Of a stretch of DNA of 64,000 nucleotides, positions 50,039 through 58,135 are shown piece after piece. The notes under the pieces were generated by a model, which was not told the origin of the DNA, searched no databases, and saw only the letters and a program-made list of their open reading frames with translations. Positions within the stretch are counted from its first letter, which is position 1, and the number at the start of each line of letters is the position of its first letter. The DNA is from Lacisediminimonas profundi. Its GTDB lineage: Bacteria > Pseudomonadota > Gammaproteobacteria > Burkholderiales > Burkholderiaceae_D. The stretch is taken from assembly GCF_008831265.1 (NCBI RefSeq), contig NZ_VTTH01000008.1, positions 88,480-152,479 on the forward strand. The letters are read 5' to 3'. Made by a program: the position numbers and the translations under genes.

Positions 50039-50878
50039 TCAGATCCTGATTACTTCAGCCTTCATCGACCAAAGTATCGCCAGTACTTCGTTGCGGGTGG
50101 ACAAATCGACGTCGCAGGTCTCCAGTGCTGCCATTGCATCGTCGATCACCGCAACGAATTCCTGTTCGTTGACGTTCATGCCGCGGTGCGTGGCGACCAG
50201 ATCCTTGCCGTGGTAGGTTTCCGGTCCGCCAGCGCCTGCGCAAAAAAAATCGATCACGTTGCGCTCGACGCGATCCATGTCCTCGATTTGCGCATACCGA
50301 CGGTTGACCAGCGGATTGGCGAGATGGTTCTTGATCAGTTCCCGGGTGATGCGCGTGATGCCATCGCGACGGCCCAGGCGGTCATACAACGTAGTGGTGG
50401 TGGCTTGGCTCATGTCTGTCTCCTTGTTTGATTGGCGCGAGGCCGCATTGGCCTCGCCGGTTCGCAAGTCATGTCGAAATTGTTCGTGTTCCCTGGCTTG
50501 TTCGCTTGGGTGATGGACGCGAGAAGGGGACAACAGCGCCGTCAATGCGGCGATATCGGCTGCATCCAGGCCGTTCTCCTCCAGCGTCAACCCAATGTCC
50601 TCGATCACCGCGGCCAGCTCGACGCCGTCGAATTGCATGCCGGCATGGGCCAGTGACGAGTTGCTTCGATCCGCAGGGCAGGATGCTCCGAGGCAGGTAC
50701 TGAAAAACGCCACACTCTGCGCTTTCAGTTGCGGCAGGTCGCAGTCGCGAAACCGCCTCGCCAGCAAGGGGTTGGCTGCGTGGCGGTCGACCATGCCATC
50801 GACCATGGTGGCAATGCCCGCCGCGCCGCCCATTCGCCGGTACAGGCAGGCGTTTAATGGCTCAGTTGCGGCATCCAC
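50039..50878 (-). CDS. Tandem truncated haemoglobins in one reading frame
   Basis: A 279-aa frame with two group-1-like truncated globin domains. Domain 1 (about residues 8-120; Y-R-R-M-G-G-A-A-G-I-A then L-A-H-A-G-M with H78) and domain 2 (156-279; L-Y-D-R-L-G-R-R-D-G-I then V-A-T-H-R-G-M with H231) each keep the probable proximal histidine. Domain 2 has its own ATG (50413) with AAGGAG six bases upstream, but no stop separates it from domain 1. The product may be one fusion, two proteins, or both. The start is GTG at 50878, inside the upstream 68-aa gene. Truncated globins bind O2 or NO; the distinct domain-1 loop (C-P-A-D-R-S) differs from the usual Y-x-G-x-D-M. Confidence 0.8.
   Translation of the reverse strand: MDAATEPLNACLYRRMGGAAGIATMVDGMVDRHAANPLLARRFRDCDLPQLKAQSVAFFSTCLGASCPADRSNSSLAHAGMQFDGVELAAVIEDIGLTLEENGLDAADIAALTALLSPSRVHHPSEQAREHEQFRHDLRTGEANAASRQSNKETDMSQATTTTLYDRLGRRDGITRITRELIKNHLANPLVNRRYAQIEDMDRVERNVIDFFCAGAGGPETYHGKDLVATHRGMNVNEQEFVAVIDDAMAALETCDVDLSTRNEVLAILWSMKAEVIRI
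50420..50425 (-). promoter_or_regulatory. Internal ribosome-binding site before the second globin
   Basis: AAGGAG on the minus strand, six bases before ATG 50413 (M-S-Q-A-T-T-T-T-L-Y-D-R-L-G). It lies in frame inside the longer globin reading frame and suggests independent initiation of the second domain. Confidence 0.75.
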
Positions 50879-51060
50879 GATGCGTACTCAAGTTGTCCGG
50901 CATCAATCGATCCGCCGCACACTTCCGCCCTAAGCGTGCCGAGAACCGTGGCGAGCGAGGTTTCCAGGGAGTGCAGGGCATCGGGCGTCAATGGATCCGG
51001 CAAGGTCAGGATGGCAGGCCCATGGGCGGATAAGGGGACCTGCATTTCGCGAGCGCTCAT
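50854..51060 (-). CDS. Small hypothetical protein upstream of the globins
   Basis: A 68-aa protein of unknown function (M-S-A-R-E-M-Q-V-P-L-S-A-H-G-P-A-I-L-T-L, then L-H-S-L-E-T-S-L-A and Q-L-E-Y-A-S-W). It is probably a small helical cytoplasmic protein with no signal or membrane segment. ATG at 51060 is six bases after an AAGGAG site. Its end overlaps the globin start by 25 bp, so it is translationally linked to the haemoglobins, and it is divergent from the large BTAD regulator. Confidence 0.65.
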   Translation of the reverse strand: MSAREMQVPLSAHGPAILTLPDPLTPDALHSLETSLATVLGTLRAEVCGGSIDAGQLEYASWMPQLSH

Positions 51061-51190
51061 TTTTTGCTCCTTCAGGATCTGGCAGGCCGGTATTGGCTTG
51101 CTGGACTGAAGCATGTACCAGTGTTGTTCCTCAAACGTTCCTCGGATTTTCTATTGCGGAAATCGGCCTTCGGCCGGCACACTACAGGCC

Positions 51191-54100
51191 ATGGATACCA
51201 TCGTGCCCTCGCTGGCGACTGGCAACGTACCGGGTCAGCCAGCGCGGCTGGAAGTCGCTTTGCTCGGCCGCTTCGCGGTCGCCGTTGACGGCGTCGAGAT
51301 CGCCGCCGAGCGCTGGCCCAGCCTGCGCGCAACCCACCTGTTGCAATTGCTCAGCCTGCAACCACGCCACCGCCTGTCGCGCGATCTCGTCATTGACGCC
51401 TTGTGGCCGCAACTCGATCCGGACGCCGGCGCGGCCAACCTGCGCAAGGCCCTGCACCATGCGCGCCAGGCCTTGGGCCGGCACGACAGCATCTTGCAGC
51501 ATGCGGGTGAACTGGTGCTGTGGCCGGATCGGCCCGTGTCGGTAGACATCGAGGTATTCGAGCAGCATGCTTTGGCTGCGCTGGCTCGACACGACGCCGC
51601 CGCCAGCGTCAGTGCGGCCGGCTTCTATCAAGGGGACTTGCTGCCCGGCAGCCGCTACGAAGACTGGACCGAGCCTGCGCGCGAACGTCTGTCGGCGCTT
51701 TATCTGGATCTACTTCGAGCCAGCGCCCAATGGGAGCGGCTGGTGCAGCAGGAGCCCACCGATGAGCCGGCCCACCGCGCATTGATGCAACGTGAAATTG
51801 ACGCTGGCAACCGCGCGGCGGCGTTGCGCTGGTATGCGCAATTGCGCAATGCGCTCGGCGTCACGCCCGACGCGCAGACCGAGGCGCTCTATGCGCATTG
51901 CGTTGCTGGCTTGCAAACCGCCGGGCCAGCGCTGGTCGGACGGGTGCAGGTGCTGGCAAAAGTCCCGCGTGGATGGCCATGTCGCGCACCGGGCGGCCGG
52001 GCGGCATCGTATTGCGGGGGCCGGCAGGCATCGGCAAGACCGCCCTGTGCCGCGAAATTGCTTCACAGGCGCGGGAGCGCGGCTGGACTGTGCTTCGTGC
52101 CGACGCAGCCGAGACCGGCGGGGCCTATGGCGCCATCGCCTCGCTGGCCGAACGCCTGATCCTGGATGACCGCTCGCTGCTTGACCGCATCGGCGGGCCG
52201 GCGCGTACCGTGTTGTCGCTGCTCAGTCCACTGGCCGCGCCGGCAACAATGCCGCTCGGCCCGCTTGGCCGGCACCAGGTGGTGGGCGCGGTGCGGCGCT
52301 TGCTGCTGGCCGCGGCGCAGGGTGCAGACATCCTGCTGCTGGTCGACGACGGCCACCTGATCGACGACGCCGATGTCGATGTGCTGATGCAGTTGGCCGT
52401 CGTCGGTGGTCCGGTTTGCATGTTGTTGGCGACGCGGCCGGTGGCCGCCAGCACGGCGCTGGCGCGCAGCCTTGCGCGCCTTCAGCGTGCCGGTGTCATG
52501 CAATCTATCGACCTCGACCCTCTGGACGACGACGAGAGCCGTCGTCTGGTCACCAGCACATTGAAAGCGCCGCAGCCCGAGGAAGTGGTGTCACGCATCG
52601 TGCAGGCGGCGGAAGGCAACCCGTTTGCCGCCATCGAACTGGCGCGCTGTGCTACCGCAGACCACAAGCGGCAACTGCCGGGCAGCACTGCCGAAGCCAT
52701 CACCGAGCGCTTGTGTGATGTGCCGGTCGATGCACTGGTGCTGCTGCGCTGGTTGGCATTGAGTGGCGATGCGCTTGACCTCCACATCGTGGAGGCACTG
52801 GCTGTCCTGGCGGAGGTGCCGGCATTCGCCGCGCTTGACAGTGCGCTGGAGGCGGGCGCGCTGGTGCTCTCGGCCAGCGGCTATCGCTTCCGGCATGAAC
52901 TGGTGCGGCAGGCACTCATCGAGCAGGTGCCACTGCACCGGCGCCTGAAGATGCATCGGCAGATCGCCGCGCAGTTGTCTGAAATGGATGCGCCCCCGGC
53001 CCTGGTGGCCCGGCATTGGCTGGAAGGCGGCAACCGTCGCGATGCGATGCCGTGGCAACTGGCTGCCGCCAGCCAGGCTGTGCGGCTGGCTGCTTTCAGC
53101 GACGCTTTGCGCCATCTTGAACCTTTGCTGGCCTTCCAGCCGGACCACGCAGACGCGCTGCGCTTGCGTGCCGAGTCGCTGGACGCGATGGGCGACCCGG
53201 GCGCCATGGGAGCCTACCGGCGCGCGGCGGACGCAGCAGGCGAGCCAGGCAGCCATAACCTGCGGGCCAAAGCGGCACTGGCACAAGTCAAGCAGGGCGA
53301 TCCGAAGGGGGCATTGCTGGCGCTGGAAGGCATCCGGCCGACGTCGGTCGATGGTCTGCTGAGCGAAGCGCTGGCCTACAGTGGCGCAGCCGCGCTGGGT
53401 GTGGCCGATCCGGCGACGGGCACCGCCAAGGCGGCAGTGGCGCGCCGGCTGGCGCTGGAGTCGGGCGACACCAGCGCTTTGGTCATTGCCTCCTGGGCGC
53501 AGGCCGCCGCCGCGCACGCACGCGGCGAATTGCATCGCAGCGTCTGGGCCGACCTGCAAGAAACCAGCCATGTCCCCCACCTGGCGGTGCGGGTGTTCGA
53601 CGGTCATCTGTGCATCACGCAACGCTTCCTGTATGGTGCGCGTCCCTATGCCGACGTGATTGAATTTGCCCAGGCCATATCGGCAGAAGCGCAGCGCCTG
53701 GGCGCGGCGCGCGGCCATGCGTTCGGCGTCACCTTGCGCGGCGAAGCGGAGTGGCTTGCCGGCGACCTGGCAGCCGCCCGTATCCACCTGCGCGAAGGCG
53801 CGCGGCTGCATCGGGCAATCGGCGGGCCGGTGGGCGAGGCGCTTTCCCTCCAGCGCCTGGCCGAACTTTCCTTGCATGAAGGCCGGCATGACGAGGCGCG
53901 CGACCTGGTTGACGAGGCGCTCGACCTGGCCCGCCAGACCGACATCGGCTTTCACTTGCTGGACCGCATCTACGGCACCCGCATCAACCTGCACGCCCAT
54001 GATCCCGTCGCCGCATTGCACGTGATGGAAGATGCCAGCGAATCGGTACGCGGCCCGCTGGAAACCTGTCCGGGGTGTCGCATCACCTTCGCGGTGCCGG

Positions 54101-54372
54101 CAGCGATTGCCGCGGCTCGGGCTGGCGAACTAGACCTCGCCGAGCAGCATGAGGCGCAGTGCGCCTACCTGGCTAACGTCGTGATGCGACTGCCTGCCTG
54201 GTATGCGGCTCATGACGAGGTCCTGGGGCACATCGCCGCAAACCGGAGTCAAGGCAAAGACGACGCTATCGCACGCTTCACTGCTGCGGCCGCGTGCTAC
54301 CGTCAAGCCGGACATCGGCTGGATGCCGCGCGTTGTGATGCACTGGCACGGCGTCCACGGACGCCGACCTGA
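51191..54372 (+). pseudogene. Large BTAD/ATPase transcriptional regulator split by a frameshift
   Basis: The first frame from ATG 51191 encodes a DNA-binding region (about residues 17-95) and a bacterial transcriptional activator (BTAD) domain (about 110-245, with F-Y-Q-G-D-L-L-P and Y-E-D-W). Its homology ends after L-V-G-R-V-Q-V-L-A-K near 51960. The next part resumes in the frame one base back: P-G-G-I-V-L-R-G-P-A-G-I-G-K-T-A-L (Walker A), L-L-V-D-D-G-H-L-I (Walker B), then a TPR-rich region to 54372. A missing C in GTCCCGCG would explain the break; otherwise it is a true mutation or assembly error. Intact relatives are single ~1060-aa SARP/LuxR-like STAND regulators. It is divergent from the globin genes and may have controlled them. 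Confidence 0.75.
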
Positions 54373-54410
54373 CGCGCTAGTCGTGAATCGGGCGTCAGCC
54401 GGGACGGCCC

Positions 54411-54518
54411 TGATGAGTTCGGATCCTGATCCGGGTACGCCGGAGGGGGATCGTTTCGACATCCTGGCCACCCTGGTGCAGGCCTACGAGGCTAAACACG
54501 TAATCCCTCAGCAATCGT
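54411..54518 (+). pseudogene. C-terminal remnant of a HigA-like antitoxin
   Basis: One frame reads D-P-G-T-P-E-G-D-R-F-D-I-L-A-T-L-V-Q-A-Y then E-A-K-H, a motif typical of the C-terminal end of HigA-type antitoxins. No helix-turn-helix or toxin gene is attached, and the frame runs on into unrelated sequence, so this is a decayed fragment. Confidence 0.5.
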
Positions 54519-54647
54519 GGAGGGTAATTTTCTTGCTGACCGGTTTGCAATGATTTGTTTCCGGGTCGCATATACTGTTGCTCGTCCAGACGGGTGCGCC
54601 CAAATGGATCCCCGGCCGCTTGAAATCCCGACTCCGCAACGTGGTGG

Positions 54648-55490
54648 TTGGAGACTGTATCCAAATCCATCCAGCGGCACCAAACGATCTTGCTCAATCT
54701 GTGTCGTCGTGTCATGGACCAGCCGCTCGACTCTGGTACCGGCATGGCGCGCAATGGCGCGCCGATCCAGCAGCCAGTCACCGAGGCCATCAAACATCCG
54801 ATTGGGCATGTCACCCAGGCGCTGCTCAATCTGTGGCTCAACAGTGCGCCGAACGATCAACTGCCCGCCGATATTGAGGCATTCTTCACCCAGCTCTGCG
54901 ATACCCAGGTAGACCGATTCCGCCGCGGCAGGCTGTTGCTGGCTTCAAGGCTGATCGCGCTTTTTCGTGTTGATCGATCCTGGACGGAGGGGCATTTGTT
55001 GCCGTTGTTCCAATGGACGGTCAATCCGGCGGAGGCAAAGTCGGCGTGGGAGGGATTCCTTTGGTCGCCACGCCTGTTCCGGCCATTGTTGATTGCATTT
55101 AAGCCACAGTTCCTTGAAACCGCTGGCCACCATGCCGACCTTGGCGAGCACAGCCGCCAGTTCGCAGTGTTCCTGACCTATGCGGAGCTTGAACCCTTGG
55201 ATGAATATACGCAGGAGGACTTCCGTATTGCCTTCGATGCGCTATCCCAGGAGGGACTGCAGGAAGCTGCTCAGGCTCTAGCACAAGCTCTAGAGGGGGC
55301 TGGAGATCAGCGGGAGGACTATTGGAGAAACCGTATCCGGCCGTTCTGGCAAGTCGTCTGGCCCAAGTCGCGTGATCTGGCGACAAACAGCGTCGCCGAA
55401 TCTCTGGCTTCTGGAACCAGGTTCCTGCTCAAGGCTGTCTCGGGTGGCAGGAGGAGTGAGTTGAGTGGTCCGCTGTGGCGCGGCAAATAA
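54648..55490 (+). pseudogene. C-terminal fragment of a large sirtuin/Dsr1-type antiphage protein
   Basis: A 280-codon frame. Its middle (H-P-I-G-H-V-T-Q-A-L-L-N-L-W, L-C-D-T-Q-V-D-R-F-R-R-G-R, A-W-E-G-F-L-W-S-P-R-L-F-R-P-L, A-L-E-G-A-G-D-Q-R-E-D-Y-W-R-N-R-I-R-P and W-P-K-S-R-D-L-A-T-N-S) recalls the C-terminal region of very large SIR2-domain defence proteins. No SIR2 catalytic domain is present, and the last ~30 residues lose the expected pattern, so both ends appear truncated. The family name is from memory and moderate. It marks an older defence locus at the island edge. Confidence 0.5.
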
Positions 55491-55494
55491 AAAA

Positions 55495-55527
55495 GCCCTA
55501 AGTCCTTGGTTTTCAAGTACTTAGGGC
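55495..55527 (-). terminator. Terminator for the minus-strand island genes
   Basis: GCCCTAAGT (55495-55503) pairs with ACTTAGGGC (55519-55527). On the minus strand the hairpin is followed by a T-rich run (55494 down to 55485), so it can end transcripts from the 82-aa gene. The rest of 55528-55728 holds a duplicated 12-bp AAAAATACCGTC (55610-55633) and nothing recognised. Confidence 0.75.
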
Positions 55528-55728
55528 CTTAGTGTCCTGGTGGTGATAGGTTCAATTGAACATCTGGCTGAAAGCCGCATGAACAAAGGGCTTGTCTTAT
55601 TACGCTCCGAAAAATACCGTCAAAAATACCGTCAAAAACTTTTTCTCACTCTGTCATCACCGATATACTCCCGTTCCGATTCTTGCCTCCGGGGAGAGGA
55701 CGAGCGAGTTTGATTGAGACGGAGGAAG

Positions 55729-55977
55729 TCAGCGTTTCTTATTCGCTTGCGATAACACCGTCCCCGCCAGCTTCCTGGTATTGACCGACGTGCGTTTGTC
55801 GGCTAATGCCTTCGAAGCCGTATCTTCCGTTTCCGCACCGGTCTGCTTACTCGAGCCGTGCTGTGACAAGGCCGATGCTGCCAGTCGCTTTGCAATCCTG
55901 GACGACGCGTCGTTCTGCAGCACTTCCGCAGCCAGCTTTGCGATCTGCGGGGATGTTTGTTTCAGATTTTTAGACAC
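55729..55977 (-). CDS. Small conserved island protein, unknown function
   Basis: An 82-aa hydrophilic protein (M-S-K-N-L-K-Q-T-S-P-Q-I-A-K-L-A-A-E-V-L) built from alternating helix-like segments with repeated [ST]-x-A-x3-L-A-x2-[VA]-L-S-Q patterns (S-A-L-S-Q-H, T-V-L-S-Q-A). Similar short proteins occur in mobile regions; no function is known. It follows the ImmA-type gene by 12 bp on the same strand and may be cotranscribed. Confidence 0.75.
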   Translation of the reverse strand: MSKNLKQTSPQIAKLAAEVLQNDASSRIAKRLAASALSQHGSSKQTGAETEDTASKALADKRTSVNTRKLAGTVLSQANKKR

Positions 55978-55989
55978 TGCTACCTCTCA

Positions 55990-57201
55990 TCATCTGGACT
56001 TCAATGGAGACCTAAACTGAACAACATTATTTTGTGCGTTCTCTGTAGGCGAAGAATCTGTCTGCAATGTCCTTAGCTTTGCGAGCTGGACGACGTTATT
56101 CTTTCCTTCGAAGTAATTCCGCGGAAGGCCCGCAAGGGCCGCAACGTCGTTGGCTGCCAAGCCAATGTGCCGCGGGATCGCGTCCAAAGGCATCACGTTT
56201 TCATCGACCAAAAGATTTACCGTCCGTAGAAGCAGCCTCGGCCTCTCAGGCGGACGATCGAGATCGTTAGGCTCTGACTTTGCGCCCCATCTCGCCGATC
56301 GACGTTTGAATAGCGTGAGGGCCTCGTCTTTTTCCAGCAGATCCAAAGCGCGCAAACGCATGATCATCGCCGCTGCTGATGCTCCCCAACGCTTTTTCAG
56401 GATAAGTAGGTCATCAAGAGTGGGGGGAACTCGAACTTCGCGAGCAAAGGTCTCGGCGGGCAGCAAAAGAGCGCCGGCGAATTGGTGCGCTTGCTGCTCA
56501 AGCAGCTTATGCCTATCTCGTTCAGTCGGCCGTTCCACATGCCGGTGCAACACTAGATGCCCTAATTCGTGCGCCAAGTCGAAGCGACTACGATAGCCGT
56601 TGTCCTTGTCGGCAGACAGCAGAATGAAAGGCCGTTGTAATGCCGAGCTCCAAGCGGAAAGGCCTTCGATTTGAGCGATGCCGGTTTCTTCACGAACGAG
56701 AATAACGCCCGCTCCCTCAGCCGCCAGAGCTAAGTCCTGCACCGGGGATCGGCCCAGGCGCCAAAGGTCGCGGCACTCGCCGGCCGCGAGTTCGATGTCT
56801 TCGGCCGTGATTTCTTCGGGATTCCTATAGAACCGAGTGGGCAGGTTCACCTCTGGATAGTCAACGAATTCGCTCAGTTCCAACGCAAGATCTTGACTCC
56901 ATTCCATCCGCGCCTCGAGCATAGCTCGCGCGGCAACGTGGGCCGAGGCGTTGCTCCGAAATAACGGGGGCGAAACCTTCGCAGTCATGGGGCGGGTGAA
57001 CCAATCGGGGGACACGTTAATAACCCCCGCAAGCCGCTCGAGCGCATCCCGCTCAGGCGCTTGAGTCCCCGCACGCCACTTGCTAATAGTAGCCGGTGAT
57101 ACACCAACCATCGAAGCCAGCTGCGCCTGTGTCAGACGCCGCGCAGCAAGCGCCTGGACGAGACGGTCCTTTTGAAAAGACTGGACACCACCTCGGCTCA
57201 T
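55990..57201 (-). CDS. XRE-family regulator with ImmA/IrrE metallopeptidase domain
   Basis: A 403-aa protein. Residues 10-65 form an XRE helix-turn-helix (L-T-Q-A-Q-L-A-S-M-V-G-V-S-P-A-T-I-S-K-W). The ImmA/IrrE zinc peptidase domain has H-E-L-G-H at 211-215 and a downstream E-Q-Q-A-H-Q-F-A-G-A-L-L-L-P. Such proteins act as phage-type repressor or anti-repressor proteases, toxin-antitoxin parts or stress switches. Its ATG overlaps the stop of an upstream 220-aa unknown gene (ATGA). Lower GC than the core genes supports horizontal origin. The protease target is not known. Confidence 0.9.
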   Translation of the reverse strand: MSRGGVQSFQKDRLVQALAARRLTQAQLASMVGVSPATISKWRAGTQAPERDALERLAGVINVSPDWFTRPMTAKVSPPLFRSNASAHVAARAMLEARMEWSQDLALELSEFVDYPEVNLPTRFYRNPEEITAEDIELAAGECRDLWRLGRSPVQDLALAAEGAGVILVREETGIAQIEGLSAWSSALQRPFILLSADKDNGYRSRFDLAHELGHLVLHRHVERPTERDRHKLLEQQAHQFAGALLLPAETFAREVRVPPTLDDLLILKKRWGASAAAMIMRLRALDLLEKDEALTLFKRRSARWGAKSEPNDLDRPPERPRLLLRTVNLLVDENVMPLDAIPRHIGLAANDVAALAGLPRNYFEGKNNVVQLAKLRTLQTDSSPTENAQNNVVQFRSPLKSR

Positions 57202-57860
57202 TGCGCTGTCCCGGTATTTTTTTGCCCGCCAACGTTCTTCTTCAACTTCGGCAGCGCGAGATCGGGCTCAATCGCAACCGGCATGTCGTATCGCTTTAGA
57301 AATTCAGTCAGAGACTCTTTGCAAAGCCAAGCGCGCATGTGCCTATCGGGTACAGCAAGATGAATGGAGACCGGCATCTCAGGCGTGATACATATCGAGT
57401 CGGCGAACGAAGCGACAAAAAATGCCACTGCCCGCGTTGGTGGTGTGAAAGTTCCAAAAAGGCCAGGTTGGACCAGCGGCTCGACCGCTTGATTTGCCAT
57501 GGACATTTGTCTCCTAGTTTCGCTTCGTCGACCGTTGGTCCAGACGCCAACTCGAGTGTTGAATCGGGCGAGAGTGAGAATTCCTGTGGTGCCGGTGACG
57601 ATACGATTCCCCTTCAACTGTGAAGGGGATGCGCCGACTGCAGACAGTGCCCTTTCGAAGGCCTCATTCATATGGAAATGCCGTAATTGCCCCACGACCG
57701 CAGGAAGGTGTCCCTCATGCATTCCCTTGGCAGCGGAAAATGCCCGATGGGCACCTACCAAGAGCGCCTCTTCCACAGCCAAAAGGAGGTCTCTGGGAAT
57801 ATGCTCTATCAGTAAACCCTCAATGGTTTGTTCAGTCGTCAGATCCACGGTAAGCCTCAT
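57198..57860 (-). CDS. Unknown protein coupled to the ImmA/IrrE gene
   Basis: A 220-aa protein of no recognised family. It begins M-R-L-T-V-D-L-T-T-E-Q-T-I-E-G-L-L-I and contains H-F-H-M-N-E-A-F, G-T-T-G-I-L-T-L-A-R-F-N and W-T-N-G-R-R-S, then a C-terminal half with A-V-P-D-R-H-M-R-A-W and a lysine-rich end. No signal or membrane helix is seen. ATG at 57860 is preferred; in-frame upstream sequence is not protein-like. Tight coupling to XRE-ImmA suggests the two act as a pair, perhaps substrate and protease or effector and regulator (inference). Confidence 0.75.
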   Translation of the reverse strand: MRLTVDLTTEQTIEGLLIEHIPRDLLLAVEEALLVGAHRAFSAAKGMHEGHLPAVVGQLRHFHMNEAFERALSAVGASPSQLKGNRIVTGTTGILTLARFNTRVGVWTNGRRSETRRQMSMANQAVEPLVQPGLFGTFTPPTRAVAFFVASFADSICITPEMPVSIHLAVPDRHMRAWLCKESLTEFLKRYDMPVAIEPDLALPKLKKNVGGQKNTGTAQ

Positions 57861-57880
57861 GTTCGGTTTCGTTAAAATGG

Positions 57881-57896
57881 ATTGTACATGTGAAAT
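57881..57896. promoter_or_regulatory. Possible operator upstream of the unknown-ImmA pair
   Basis: ATTGTACATGTGAAAT is a dyad of form ATT-N2-ACATGT-N2-AAT, 20 bp before the 57860 start. It may be a binding site for the XRE domain encoded downstream; no other copy was found. Confidence 0.3.
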
Positions 57897-58135
57897 ATTT
57901 CGTTTAGGGGCGATTCTTCGAAAAATGTAGGGCGGTCCCGATTCGATTCGACCGCAAGCCTCGGGCGCGGAGAACAATCCGGCAAATAGAGGGGAATGAC
58001 GCTACAAAGCTCAGGCATTTGGAGGTTCATCGGAGGCGGCGGCGCAGCGGCCACGGAACAAGGCAGTGCCGGTCCTACCCCACGGCATGCAGACCTCGAC
58101 ACGACGAACACCAGGATCAACGGTCGGCCACTTGA

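Noticed and set aside
55541..55566. Minus-strand sequence ending CCTATCACCACCA that looks like the 3' end of a tRNA (possible attachment site)
   Set aside because: The T-loop-like TTCAATT is followed by G where C61 is required, the 5' half of the T-stem does not pair, and no tRNA body lies upstream. Without a second copy in the window it cannot be supported as an att site.
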